The notes below the pieces were generated by a model. That model ran no database searches. It saw only the letters and a program-made list of their open reading frames with translations, and was not told where the DNA came from. The position numbers and the translations under genes are program-made. This document shows, one piece after another, positions 25,814 to 34,274 of a stretch of DNA of 64,000 nt; positions within the stretch are counted from its first letter, which is position 1; each line of letters begins with the position of its first letter. This DNA comes from Paenibacillus sp. J23TS9 (GTDB lineage: Bacteria > Bacillota > Bacilli > Paenibacillales > Paenibacillaceae), in contig NZ_BOSG01000002.1 in the NCBI RefSeq assembly GCF_018403225.1, forward strand, positions 186,001 to 250,000. The letters are read 5' to 3'.

Positions 25814-26690
25814 AGGCTCGCGCCTTCTTCGCTTCCGTAGTAGCAAGCTGGGTTAATCGCTCAGCCAGAGCGGAAGGACTGAGACAAGGCTCTTCACTCT
25901 GCAATCCATAGGCTTTCTCAAGCTCCAGCCAGTATTGGATGGGCTGGGGAACAGACAAGCCGTAGCCCGGAAGCTGCCGTGCTTCATCAACAAGCCCGCG
26001 TGTTGTCCCCTGGAAGCCCCCCCTGCCTTCATGCATTATCATCCAGCGGTCCGCATAGGGCAGCAGCTCATCAAGCCGGTGCGTGACGATGATGACCGTT
26101 TTGCCTTCTTCGCGGCAGAGTCTGTGAAGCAGCTGTGTGAGCTCCATCCGGCTGACCTGATCGAGGGTTGCTCCCGGCTCATCCAATACCAGGATATCCG
26201 GATCCATCGCAAGCACGGAGGCTATTGCCGCCTTGCGCCGCTGGCCCCCGCTTAGCTGCAGCGGATGGCGGCTCAGCAGCGCCTCTTCCAGGCCCATCTG
26301 CCCCAGTGCCTTCCGGGCCCGTCTTGCAGCATCTTCAGGCGATGCTCCAAAATTCAGAGGACCGAAGATTAGGTCCTCCTCAAGCGTCGCGGCAAAGAGC
26401 TGCTGCTCAGGAAACTGAAAAACAAGTCCGACCCTCCTGCGCAGCGATGCCAGCTTCGGCGGCTTTCTCCCGGCAATCAGCGTTACATCCAGTACTCTCA
26501 CGGTCCCTGCCGTTGGGAGCAGGATGCCGTTTAGCAGCTGAAGCAGTGTCGATTTCCCCGAGCCCGATGCACCGGCGATACCAGTCAGAAGTCCCTCCGC
26601 AAGCTCAAGATTCACATCCTGCAGCGCAGTCTGCCGGAGCAGGCTGCGCGCATCATACGTATAGCTCACTTGCTCCAGCTGAATGGCCAT
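25806..26690 (-). CDS. ecfA2: ECF transporter ATPase, second copy (EcfA2-like)
   Basis: This 294-residue ATPase has Walker A GASGSGKST (about 40-48), Q-loop FQFPEQQLFAATLEEDL typical of EcfA proteins, signature LSGGQRRKAA and Walker B ILVLDEPGATLD. It overlaps the preceding ATPase gene by 25 bases and the EcfT start by eight, so all three are translationally coupled. The proteins form the A-A'-T core of an ECF importer. The main standard EcfAAT module of Bacillales lies in the ribosomal protein region, so this would be a second, dedicated module. Confidence 0.92.
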   Translation of the reverse strand: MAIQLEQVSYTYDARSLLRQTALQDVNLELAEGLLTGIAGASGSGKSTLLQLLNGILLPTAGTVRVLDVTLIAGRKPPKLASLRRRVGLVFQFPEQQLFAATLEEDLIFGPLNFGASPEDAARRARKALGQMGLEEALLSRHPLQLSGGQRRKAAIASVLAMDPDILVLDEPGATLDQVSRMELTQLLHRLCREEGKTVIIVTHRLDELLPYADRWMIMHEGRGGFQGTTRGLVDEARQLPGYGLSVPQPIQYWLELEKAYGLQSEEPCLSPSALAERLTQLATTEAKKARAYA

Positions 26691-27622
26691 ATCCTATTCA
26701 CCTCCAAGCCCGGATTAGCAGCGCCATCTGCCATGCCCTGCTGTGCGGGCATCATGCCCCGCTTCTCCAGCTCCAGGGCGAGCCGGATTCCAAAAGGCGG
26801 CTCCATCCGGCACAGCCGCAGCAGGCCCTCATTCCGGAACAGTTCCTGCGGAGCAAGGTCGGCTGCCAGACCTCCCTGATGCATCACCAATACGCGCTGC
26901 GAAGCAGCAATCTCCTCCGCATCATGCGTAATAGACAGCAGCGTGTAGCGGTGCTCATTGTGCATTTCCTGCAGCAGACCCAGCCAATCCCCGCGTGCCT
27001 TCCCGTCCAGCATAGAGGAAGCCTCATCAAGGATGATCAGCTCAGGTTCCATCGCCAGAATGGCTGCTACAGCCGCACGCTGCTTTTGTCCTCCTGAGAG
27101 CTCTTGCGGATGGCGGTGAAGGAGATCGCTAATGCCGAGGCGTGAGGCGTACCTCCTGATTCTGCTTCGCATTTCCCGGGCATCGAGACATTGTCCTTCC
27201 ATGCCGAATGCCATGTCCTCCTCCACCGTCGCACCGATGAACTGATTATCAGGATTTTGGAATACCATCCCGACCTTCTGTCGGATTTCCCCAAGCGTGC
27301 CCGGCTCAAGGCGTATTCCACCGATATAAATGCGTCCATAGCTGGTGCGAAGCAATCCGTTCATCAGACGGGTCAGCGTAGATTTCCCACAGCCGTTCGC
27401 CCCCACCAGCGTGACCCATTCCCCCTTGCCGATGGCGAGGGATATATCATGAATATCTGCATGCTGCCCATCGTAGGCAAAGGACAACTCCTCCAGCACC
27501 ACCATATCTGTCATGACTTTCGAGCTTCCTGCTGTAGATATTCCCTCTACGTCATCCGCTAGATTTTCCTGGTACTCCGGTAAAATAGGGCTCTTATGCT
27601 GTATCTTCTCCATTGCATTCAT
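26666..27622 (-). CDS. ecfA1: ECF transporter ATPase, first copy (EcfA1-like)
   Basis: This 318-residue ATPase has Walker A GANGCGKST near residue 80, Q-loop FQNPDNQFIGATVEEDMAFG, signature LSGGQKQRAAVA and Walker B LIILDEASSMLD. The Walker B ends in Ala-Ser rather than Pro-Thr, as is common in EcfA1. It has about 36 extra N-terminal residues compared with normal EcfA, read from a start with a good GGGGGG ribosome site. It follows the Gx gene by 29 bases. Confidence 0.92.
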   Translation of the reverse strand: MNAMEKIQHKSPILPEYQENLADDVEGISTAGSSKVMTDMVVLEELSFAYDGQHADIHDISLAIGKGEWVTLVGANGCGKSTLTRLMNGLLRTSYGRIYIGGIRLEPGTLGEIRQKVGMVFQNPDNQFIGATVEEDMAFGMEGQCLDAREMRSRIRRYASRLGISDLLHRHPQELSGGQKQRAAVAAILAMEPELIILDEASSMLDGKARGDWLGLLQEMHNEHRYTLLSITHDAEEIAASQRVLVMHQGGLAADLAPQELFRNEGLLRLCRMEPPFGIRLALELEKRGMMPAQQGMADGAANPGLEVNRIWPFSWSK

Positions 27623-27651
27623 ATGAACTTCCCCCCTTGCGTGCAGATCAC

Positions 27652-28200
27652 TTAAGCCTTCCGGAACGGATCAAACAAGGATAGCCTCGATAAGGAAGTT
27701 ACCAGATATCGAACAGCGATCCCCACCAGGATGCCTGTGGCAATACCGCTGATCAGCAGCGCCGGCAGATAGTAGAAAATATTCAAGGTGGAAAAGACGA
27801 TGGAGGCTGCTGCCAGCTGCCCGATATTGTGGGCGATCCCGCCTGCGATACTGATACCGACTAGGCTCAACCTGCGCCGGCCAAGCTTCATTAGAAATGC
27901 CATAACCGCAAAGCTGAACAATGAGCCGAACAGGCTGAACAACAGGCTCGAGAAGGTTCCGAAGATAAAAGCAGTTAAAATTGTCTTCAGCACCACCAGC
28001 ATCAGCGCATCCCTTGCCCTTAAAAAATACAGACAAGTCAAAATCATAATATTCGCGAGACCCAGCTTGGCACCCGGAATCTGGATGTTCACCGGGATCA
28101 TGGATTCAGCAATGCTGAGCACAACCGCCACCGCGGCAAAAATGGCAATCATGACGGTCCTTTTCAAGACAAGCGAGGTTTCTTCATCAGATAGTGGCAT
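27652..28200 (-). CDS. eetB: Gx transporter family membrane protein (EetB-like)
   Basis: This 182-residue protein has five to six membrane helices and the family signature IQIPGAKLGLANI, with GxxSGxxxx-type glycine patterns (COG4769, once named heptaprenyl diphosphate synthase component I). Gx proteins resemble ECF substrate-binding S components, and here the complete ECF energizing module follows immediately. In Listeria the equivalent protein, EetB, is required for flavin-based EET. Its start lies 14 bases inside the preceding NusG-II gene. What it transports is unknown; a flavin or quinone precursor is a reasonable guess. Confidence 0.82.
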   Translation of the reverse strand: MPLSDEETSLVLKRTVMIAIFAAVAVVLSIAESMIPVNIQIPGAKLGLANIMILTCLYFLRARDALMLVVLKTILTAFIFGTFSSLLFSLFGSLFSFAVMAFLMKLGRRRLSLVGISIAGGIAHNIGQLAAASIVFSTLNIFYYLPALLISGIATGILVGIAVRYLVTSLSRLSLFDPFRKA

Positions 28201-28579
28201 CCGTACCCTCCCCTTCTCCGCCCGCGCCTTCTACTTCGACGATGACCCGGTGCGGCAAGCAGACAATGGTGTCCCCCTTCTTGGTTTTGAAGCCGAATGT
28301 CAGGCATACCTCATCCGGACAGTCGGCGTCCACCATCTCAATCCCGTAGTCATGCACTTTAACCAGGTTGTAGCCGCGCTTGGTCCGGATCTCAACCGTC
28401 TGTTCTTCTTTCGTGAGCGTGACGGTCTGATATACCTTCCCCTCTACTTTAATCACGGCTGTCAGCGGATTATTGTGATTTTTTTCACTTATCTGTCCGC
28501 CTTGAACCCATCTTGGAACCATCAACAGCAGGGCGGCCGCCAAAATCACGGAAATAAGCAGCAGGTCTCCACGTTTCAT
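28187..28579 (-). CDS. eetA: NusG domain II membrane-anchored protein (EetA-like)
   Basis: This 130-residue protein has one N-terminal membrane helix (about 5-22) and an extracytoplasmic NusG_II domain. That domain holds the conserved cysteines Cys87 and Cys92 in DADCPDEVC and Cys107 in VCLPHR. The same small-protein family, called EetA, accompanies EetB in the Listeria EET locus. The molecular role is unknown; the paired cysteines suggest metal or disulfide chemistry on the outer face. It is the first gene of the eight-gene minus-strand operon. The C-terminal tail is Gly/Glu-rich. Confidence 0.82.
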   Translation of the reverse strand: MKRGDLLLISVILAAALLLMVPRWVQGGQISEKNHNNPLTAVIKVEGKVYQTVTLTKEEQTVEIRTKRGYNLVKVHDYGIEMVDADCPDEVCLTFGFKTKKGDTIVCLPHRVIVEVEGAGGEGEGTDATI

Positions 28580-28620
28580 AGCGCGAAACTCCCTTATTTT
28601 TTAAAGTTTCAAATCTTAGA

Positions 28621-28656
28621 TGCCCCCATTATAGCTGTGTTCTGTCAAAGCTTCAA
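28621..28656 (-). promoter_or_regulatory. SigA-type promoter of the eetA operon
   Basis: On the minus strand TTGAAG (28656-28651) and TATAAT (28633-28628) are 17 bases apart. This places the start near 28621, about 40 bases before the eetA-like ATG. A separate TTGACA only nine bases from the -10 is too close to be used. Confidence 0.7.
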
Positions 28657-28683
28657 TGAGCGAAGTCGATGCAAATTATTATT

Positions 28684-28699
28684 TGTTATGAATTTCACA
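28684..28699. promoter_or_regulatory. Possible Fnr/Crp-type box upstream of the eetA operon
   Basis: TGTTA-N6-TCACA matches nine of ten consensus bases. Its centre lies about 70 bases before the predicted start, close to a class I position. The match is weaker in context than the one ahead of pplA because the surroundings are AT-rich. Confidence 0.35.
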
Positions 28700-28817
28700 A
28701 AATGATCACTACCCTGCATTTTCTGCAAAATAAAACGCCTCCTCAGATGCCATGGCCGGCATATCCGACGCTCATACGCATTAATTCCCCGTTTTCTGTT
28801 CCGGGTCGATAAACCCG

Positions 28818-28848
28818 AAAAAGCGTCCGCCGTATCCGGGGACGCTTT
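28818..28848 (-). terminator. Intrinsic terminator of the HD-GYP gene
   Basis: On the minus strand AAAGCGTCC (28848-28840) pairs with GGACGCTTT, ending in a five-base T-run at 28822-28818. Confidence 0.75.
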
Positions 28849-28855
28849 CCTTTTG

Positions 28856-30397
28856 CTATGCCCCATGCTTGGGTATGGAGGGCAGCTGCTTTCTCATATG
28901 ATCCACAAAAACCTTCGCAAACACCGGGTCCCACTGGGTGCCCCTGCCTTCATCCAGAATTAACAGCGCAACAGATGATGCCATGCCCTTGCGGTAAGGA
29001 CGGTCGGATGTCATCGCATCATAGGCATCTGCCACAGCAATAATCCGTCCAAGCAGCGGTATTTCTTCACCCGCTAGACCGTCCGGGTATCCCTTGCCGT
29101 CGTAACGCTCATGATGGGAGCGAACACCGGGCAGCAAAACGGCCATGGCATCCTTCGGTTCGATCTGAAGCAAAATATTTTCCCCGAGGCCCGGATGAAG
29201 CTTAATCTGATCAAACTCCTCATCCGTCAGCCGTCCCTCTTTCAGCAAGACGGTATCACGCACGCCTATTTTCCCGATATCATGCAGCAGTGCGGACTTA
29301 CGGATCACCATAAGGTCCTCAGGGGACAAACCGCAAAGCCTGCCAATCAGCTCTGAATATTCAGCCACACGGAGCGAATGACCTGCGGTGTAAGGATCGC
29401 GAGCATCCAAAGCCACGGCAAGCGTAACAAAATAGCTGTCCAGCATAGCCTGACTCTGCTCTTCTCTTGTCTGCAGTGCGCCCACCATCATGTTGAAGCC
29501 GGCAACGAGCTTGGAGAATTCATCCGAGTAAATATTCTGGACCTTCGTCATTCGCCCTTCCTTGATATCATTTATTGCGTCGTACAGCTTGGAGATAGGG
29601 CGCTCAATATCCTGCGTAATTAACCGCGCCCCCGTATACGCGAAGGCAATGTCGATGATCAGAATGAGACCTGCCCAGCCCCAATAATTCTGAAACATGG
29701 CGCTGTCCAGACTTTTCAGACGGATTTGCGCGGCCAGGCTGAACAGCAGCAGCGGTGACATGCCGATCAGCATGCCGCTGACAAGAAACTTGGGACGGAT
29801 GGACAAAAACACATGGCCTTCCGGATCCAGTTCGACCTGGAACCTCTTCTTTGCCTGCATTTTCAATTCAATCAACAGCGGGCGAATCGCAGCCGTAGAC
29901 AGAAAAAAATCAAACATGGCATGCATACTGGCTACCAGGGCTGCCCCCAAGGCCGCGACGGCCAGATAAAATGCCGGAAAGTCCAAAAGCCCTTTGGACA
30001 ACATCCAAGCAGTAAGGAGTACCGCCGGAATGGACAGGCCCAGCAGATGCGGAACAAGAATCCGGTAAACGGATAACAGCGGCAGCCGGTGCGTCTGCAT
30101 GTAGGCTTTTTTCAGCTCATCCAAATCAGCATCCGGCGACAAAAGTCCTCTCCTTATGGGGGCCAGATGACGGTAAAAGACAGTTAACTCTGCTGCAGCC
30201 ATAAAGACGAGTGAAATTAGTAGAATGAATACGAGACGTTTATATTCATCCGGAGGTACGTCAAGTGTCGTCAAAACGATTGCGCTGCCTACAACCAGAA
30301 CGGCCAGCAGCGAACCAATCAGATAATTGCGTAACAACTTGTTCAGAAACGACCGGTAAAGCTTTATTGCCCCCGGACAGGCGGATTCGGTATTCAT
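28856..30397 (-). CDS. Membrane HD-GYP domain protein (c-di-GMP phosphodiesterase-like)
   Basis: This 513-residue protein has about six membrane helices over residues 15-250, a HAMP-like segment (LITQDIERPISKLYDAINDIKEG) and a C-terminal HD-GYP domain. The metal site HDIGKIGVRD and the signature HHERYDGKGYP are complete, with IIAVADAYDAMTSDRPYR following. An intact HD-GYP domain normally hydrolyses cyclic di-GMP. It is read divergently from nothing nearby and ends 276 bases before the eetA operon. Its stop codon faces that operon's promoter across a terminator, so no functional link is claimed. Confidence 0.9.
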   Translation of the reverse strand: MNTESACPGAIKLYRSFLNKLLRNYLIGSLLAVLVVGSAIVLTTLDVPPDEYKRLVFILLISLVFMAAAELTVFYRHLAPIRRGLLSPDADLDELKKAYMQTHRLPLLSVYRILVPHLLGLSIPAVLLTAWMLSKGLLDFPAFYLAVAALGAALVASMHAMFDFFLSTAAIRPLLIELKMQAKKRFQVELDPEGHVFLSIRPKFLVSGMLIGMSPLLLFSLAAQIRLKSLDSAMFQNYWGWAGLILIIDIAFAYTGARLITQDIERPISKLYDAINDIKEGRMTKVQNIYSDEFSKLVAGFNMMVGALQTREEQSQAMLDSYFVTLAVALDARDPYTAGHSLRVAEYSELIGRLCGLSPEDLMVIRKSALLHDIGKIGVRDTVLLKEGRLTDEEFDQIKLHPGLGENILLQIEPKDAMAVLLPGVRSHHERYDGKGYPDGLAGEEIPLLGRIIAVADAYDAMTSDRPYRKGMASSVALLILDEGRGTQWDPVFAKVFVDHMRKQLPSIPKHGA

Positions 30398-30652
30398 ACA
30401 ATAGAGCCTTCCTTTAAATAAGATAGCTATATAAAATGAACGATATGGTTCATTACTACTATAAATATCGGTCGAAAGGCGGAAAATTGTGACAAAAATC
30501 TTGTGAAACGTTTCGTTTTTCTCAATTTTTCACTCTTTTTTTAAGTCTTGGCCCTCTATTTTGTTGTAAAATACATATTTTTGCCCTCCGGCTTACAAAA
30601 AAAGAAGACAGCAGCGATTGCTCATTGCGTCTTCTCCTATTTTCACCAATAT

Positions 30653-31342
30653 TCATATGTCACTGATACCAAAATCTCTCTCCAGTCCGGCTCTTCCTTG
30701 CTCTGTAACGATAACCGCCCGTCCGGAAGCAGCCCTTTCAATCCATTTCATTTCAAAAAGGCGGGATACAATGGCATGCCCGAGCGTCCCTGCAAGATGA
30801 TGCTGCCGCTCACTCCAGTCCAGGCAAATCCGGCTGAATGATCGGCGCTGTTTACGCAAAGCAGGCAGATCCAGACCAAACTCTGTGAAAAACCGCTCCC
30901 CAACCGGAGTCACGGTAAACTCCTCCTGCCCCTTTTCAATATACTTGTTATCCATCAAGGACTGGGTCAAGCGGACGCCCAGCTTCCCTGCCAAATGATC
31001 ATAACAGGTCCGGGCTTCGCATAAAGCTCTCATCTGGATAGATTGCCTTAGTGACCTAATTTCAGCTGGTTTTGAAATCGTAAGGAGCGTTTCCAGAATT
31101 TGAGCAATTTCTTGTCCCGCCAATTTATAATAACGATAGCGTCCATGCTTCTCGGCCGTGACCAGCATGCCAGCGGTCATTTTCGCCAAATGAAAGCTTG
31201 CGGTCTGAGGCGTGATGCCTGCCTCTAAAGCCAATTCACTGGCGGTATGAAAACGTCCATCCATAAGACTCGTTAAAATCGCTGCCCGTGACGTCTCTCC
31301 GAGAAGAGAAACAAGCTCTGCCATCTTCGGATTTGCACCCAT
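30653..31342 (-). CDS. ArsR-like winged-helix transcriptional regulator
   Basis: This regulator of 229 residues has an ArsR-type DNA-binding domain in the first 90 residues, with LLGETSRAAILTSLMDGRFH followed by the recognition helix ITPQTASFHLAKM. The C-terminal 130 residues contain a second winged-helix-like part seen in larger ArsR relatives. No metal-binding CxC motif is present; the two cysteines in ALCEARTCYDHLAG could sense redox state or simply be structural. The start ATG 31342 has GGAG eight bases upstream. It is divergent from the EamA transporter gene 100 bases away and is its probable repressor. Confidence 0.82.
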   Translation of the reverse strand: MGANPKMAELVSLLGETSRAAILTSLMDGRFHTASELALEAGITPQTASFHLAKMTAGMLVTAEKHGRYRYYKLAGQEIAQILETLLTISKPAEIRSLRQSIQMRALCEARTCYDHLAGKLGVRLTQSLMDNKYIEKGQEEFTVTPVGERFFTEFGLDLPALRKQRRSFSRICLDWSERQHHLAGTLGHAIVSRLFEMKWIERAASGRAVIVTEQGRAGLERDFGISDI

Positions 31343-31441
31343 TGTCTTCACTCCTATTTTCGTATTCCATACTTCGATGATAATGGAAGTGTCTATGGTT
31401 TACAATGATATCGGAATATAAAAAGAGAGGTGGTTTTTTGG

Positions 31442-32356
31442 ATGAAACGATCCCTTTACGGATATCTGATTCTCCTCAGTCTCATTTGGGGAGGATCCTT
31501 TTTCTTCATTAAAATACTGCTTCCCTACTACAGACCCGGATCCATCGCCTTTTTACGCTCCTCCTTCGGAATCCTGGCCATTCTGCTGTATATGTTGATT
31601 CGGCGTCAATCCATCCGCTTCAGACAAATCCCGTGGGTACCCATCGTGATTGTGGGACTGCTCCAAACCGCAGTCCCTTGGTGCCTGATCGGATTCAGCG
31701 AAACCCGGTTGACCAGCGGCACAGCATCGGTGTTAAATGCGACCACTCCTCTTTGGACGCTGATCCTGGGAGTGCTCTTTTTTGGACGCAAATCAAACCG
31801 GTTTCAATGGATGGGGCTTGGGCTCGGTTTCTTGGGACTGCTCGTGGTCTTAGATATCGACCCGTCGAAGATTTTCAGCGACGACCTGACCGGTTTTGCA
31901 GCTATGCTGATCGCAACCTTCTTTTACGGGCTGTCATCCCAATTATCAAAGAAATACCTGCAAAAGGTAACGCTCGTTGAAACCGTCCTTTGTACGCTTG
32001 CTGTCGGATGCTTCGGAAGCGGAGTCATGGCGTTCGGATTTGAACCCTTCTCCCTCAGCCCGCTGTTTCAGAATGGGACTGTCATTCTTGCATTTATTGG
32101 CCTTGGGTGTTTTGGCTCGGCGGTGGCTTATTTTCTTTTCTATCATCTCGTCCAGAAAGGCAGCGCTGAATTTTCAACCATGTCTACTTATCTGATTCCC
32201 GTCACGGCTATTATATGGGGCTTACTACTGCTGGATGAGCCGGTGCATTTCAGCCTCCTTGCTGGTCTGGCTTTGATCTTATGCGGCGTATTTTTAACGG
32301 GAGGACTTCCGCGGAAATCTCCTGAAATCAAAGCGAAGGGTGAGCTTCAAGGGTAA
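31442..32356 (+). CDS. EamA/DMT family exporter
   Basis: This 304-residue membrane protein has ten predicted helices in two EamA repeats. Typical features are LSLIWGGSFFFIKILLPYYRP at the N-terminus, TRLTSGTASVLNATTPLWT at the end of the first repeat and STMSTYLIPVTAIIWGLLLL in the second. DMT exporters remove amino acids or other small metabolites. The start ATG 31442 has AGAGGTGG nine bases before it. The divergent ArsR-like gene probably controls it. Confidence 0.9.
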   Translation: MKRSLYGYLILLSLIWGGSFFFIKILLPYYRPGSIAFLRSSFGILAILLYMLIRRQSIRFRQIPWVPIVIVGLLQTAVPWCLIGFSETRLTSGTASVLNATTPLWTLILGVLFFGRKSNRFQWMGLGLGFLGLLVVLDIDPSKIFSDDLTGFAAMLIATFFYGLSSQLSKKYLQKVTLVETVLCTLAVGCFGSGVMAFGFEPFSLSPLFQNGTVILAFIGLGCFGSAVAYFLFYHLVQKGSAEFSTMSTYLIPVTAIIWGLLLLDEPVHFSLLAGLALILCGVFLTGGLPRKSPEIKAKGELQG

Positions 32357-32373
32357 GAAATTCCCTCGTGCTC

Positions 32374-32402
32374 TTGCCATTTCATTACATCTATGATATT
32401 AT
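32374..32402 (+). promoter_or_regulatory. SigA promoter of a candidate noncoding RNA
   Basis: TTGCCA (32374-32379) and TATTAT (32397-32402) are separated by exactly 17 bases, giving a start near 32409. No open reading frame of credible length follows before the terminator at 32710-32752. Confidence 0.65.
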
Positions 32403-32408
32403 TTAATA

Positions 32409-32752
32409 TTGTAAGTTTCATTTAACCCCATATTCGTTCCTCGCAAGAAGAATAACTCTTCGTGACCACGAAGTTTTAAATTCCTATTTTGAATAACCCA
32501 AACGAAGTATGAGTTTATGTAAAGACGAAATTCTGATTCACACTGGCGCGGTCATCGGAGCCGCAAGGACAAAAGAGAGGTAGGGCTTTTGTTGTTTTAG
32601 AAATGTCATTATTCTGTTACACAACAAGAAAACCAGGAACCGGCTGCAGTCTGTTGTGAGACTGTCAGGGGTTAGATAGTTGGCGTCGTGCTGCGCCAGA
32701 CCAAATCATAAACCCCCGGGTGAGCTGCTGCGGCAGCTTCCCGGGGGTTTTC
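32409..32752 (+). ncRNA. Candidate structured noncoding RNA, about 340 nt
   Basis: Between a good promoter and a strong terminator lies a gene-free stretch rich in stable helices. CTTCG-tgac-CACGAAG-type pairing lies near 32459-32475, GCGG/CCGC near 32548-32565, and TTGTTGT/ACAACAA near 32590-32628. A long nested hairpin, AACC..CTG-CAGTCT-gttgtg-AGACTG-t-CAG..GGTT, lies near 32639-32675, and TTGGCG/CGCCAGA near 32680-32700. I could not match it to 6S RNA, tmRNA, RNase P RNA, SRP RNA or a riboswitch class that I know. It could also be a regulatory leader that lost its gene, since the terminator is shared with the convergent deacetylase gene. Confidence 0.5.
32710..32752. terminator. Strong bidirectional terminator
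   Basis: AAACCCCCGGG (32710-32720) pairs with CCCGGGGGTTT (32740-32750) around an inner AGCTGCTG/CGGCAGCT stem. T-runs are present on both strands. It ends the candidate RNA and the minus-strand deacetylase gene. Confidence 0.9.
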
Positions 32753-32757
32753 CAATT

Positions 32758-33756
32758 CTATACCTTGTAACCTTTGATCGGCGATTTGATCGGTGCGCCT
32801 CTCTTCATATATTCAAGGAGCGCTACCGGATTGTTATCCATTCCCCCGGCGTTGACGCGATAGCCGATATATTGTCCCGGACTGTTGATTCCCTGCTTAA
32901 CGGAAAAGGTGACCTGAATGCCAAGCTTTTGACAGATATCGATTACAGACTTGGAGTATCCACCGTAAGGAAAAGCCAGAATATTACGTGTATTACCGAT
33001 CCTTTCCCGCAGAATCTGATCGGACAGCCCCAGATCACCGGTCACGCGCCGGTCATATTCCTCATTGCTTTCCACACGATGCAGCGTTTTGTTATCCTCC
33101 GGTCCCATCAGCATTGGCTCGGCGCGATCCTTCTTTTTGCCTGCAATCCGGATATAGCCGTATGCATGAGAGTCGTAGGTGTGGCTGTAGAAGTCAATTC
33201 CCATCCGATGCATCGCCTGTACCTGCTGCCAGTCAAGCTTGGGAATGCCCGGAAGCTTCTTGCTGCCTACCGTTGCAACAATCAGGAAGTTGGTAGCGGG
33301 CACATGATACTGCTCCAATATCGGATATACATGCTGGTAGAACGTCTCATAGCCATCGTCAAACGTCATCAGCACCGCATTATCCGGCACCGGCCGGCGC
33401 TTCGTAATAAAATCGGCATACTGATCCATCGTAATCCAGTGAAATCCGTTCGCCTTCATGGCATCCAGCTGCTGCTTGAAAACAACCGTATCCAGACTTT
33501 TGATGTTGGTGGGATGCGGCCGCACATCATGATACATCAGTACAATGACTTTATTTTTATAATAAATGGCATCGGGTGTCGGTCTGGTAGAAATAAAACC
33601 ATGAACCCGGACGGCACTTGATCCTTCCTTATTGTGAACCGCATTGCTCGAACGGACCGGATGATAAACATAGGGACCTTCTCTCCAAATAAACAAGGCG
33701 GCGATCAGCAATAAAACACCAAAACTACTATACTGCAGTGCCTTTTTACGGCGCAT
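32758..33756 (-). CDS. Polysaccharide deacetylase (NodB domain), membrane-anchored
   Basis: This 332-residue protein begins with a basic stretch and one membrane helix (YSSFGVLLLIAALFIW) that either anchors or exports it. The NodB domain follows, with VLMYHDV, the metal-binding TFDDGY, the two-histidine motif SHTYDSH and FPYGGYS. Such enzymes remove acetyl groups from N-acetylglucosamine in peptidoglycan or exopolysaccharide (PgaB/IcaB-like). The start is uncertain: AAAGGAG lies two bases before ATG 33765 and 11 before ATG 33756, so the latter is used. It lies next to other cell-wall enzymes. Confidence 0.9.
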   Translation of the reverse strand: MRRKKALQYSSFGVLLLIAALFIWREGPYVYHPVRSSNAVHNKEGSSAVRVHGFISTRPTPDAIYYKNKVIVLMYHDVRPHPTNIKSLDTVVFKQQLDAMKANGFHWITMDQYADFITKRRPVPDNAVLMTFDDGYETFYQHVYPILEQYHVPATNFLIVATVGSKKLPGIPKLDWQQVQAMHRMGIDFYSHTYDSHAYGYIRIAGKKKDRAEPMLMGPEDNKTLHRVESNEEYDRRVTGDLGLSDQILRERIGNTRNILAFPYGGYSKSVIDICQKLGIQVTFSVKQGINSPGQYIGYRVNAGGMDNNPVALLEYMKRGAPIKSPIKGYKV

Positions 33757-33853
33757 GACATTCATAACTCCTTTATCCGAAAAATATTCCACGCTTGTCA
33801 GAGATTACGTTCCCCATACTACTAACATACTCTGAAATTAAGGAGTGATGCAA

Positions 33854-34192
33854 ATGCCGAATTACCGGATCATTGTCGATCTTTCTGACCGCATGCTTTA
33901 CCTGCTGGACGGCGATCAGGTCACCAAATCCTATCCTGTTGGTATCGGTAAAATGCTGACCAGTACACCGACAGGCGAATACAGAATCATCAATAAGCAG
34001 GAGAATCCCGGCGGGCCGTTTGGCGTTCTCTGGATGGGCCTTTCCAAGCCGCATTACGGCATACATGGAACCAACGATCCTGCCTCCATTGGACATGAGG
34101 TCTCTCATGGGTGTATCCGAATGCAAAATCAGGATGTATTGGATCTTTCGTCTTATGTACCGGTCGGAACGCGTGTCACAATCCGGCCGTAA
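33854..34192 (+). CDS. Minimal L,D-transpeptidase (YkuD domain)
   Basis: This 112-residue protein consists only of a YkuD domain, with the catalytic motif HGTN, then SHGCIRM containing the active cysteine. The family cross-links peptidoglycan stem peptides (3-3 links) or attaches proteins to the wall. There is no signal peptide and no LysM domain, unlike most YkuD enzymes, which suggests action inside the forespore or mother cell, or release by lysis. The start ATG 33854 has GGAG eight bases upstream. Divergent to the deacetylase gene. Confidence 0.93.
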   Translation: MPNYRIIVDLSDRMLYLLDGDQVTKSYPVGIGKMLTSTPTGEYRIINKQENPGGPFGVLWMGLSKPHYGIHGTNDPASIGHEVSHGCIRMQNQDVLDLSSYVPVGTRVTIRP

Positions 34193-34199
34193 CCACCGC

Positions 34200-34240
34200 A
34201 AAAATCCCTGAGGGCTGGCTTCCCGCAGGGATTTCGTACT
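34200..34240. terminator. Bidirectional terminator between ykuD-like and glucosaminidase genes
   Basis: AAAATCCCTG pairs with CAGGGATTT (34226-34234) around a 15-base loop, with A- and T-runs outside the arms. Confidence 0.75.
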
Positions 34241-34274
34241 TTTGATCAGAAATCTGGCAATGTTCTGCAGCTGC

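Noticed and set aside
26168..27097. Open frame of 309 codons on the plus strand across the two ecfA genes
   Set aside because: It has Pro/Ser/Gln-rich composition and no family match, and overlaps two intact ATPase genes on the other strand.
28633..28650. TTGACA as the -35 element of the eetA promoter
   Set aside because: It is only nine bases from the -10 hexamer; TTGAAG at the correct 17-base spacing is preferred.
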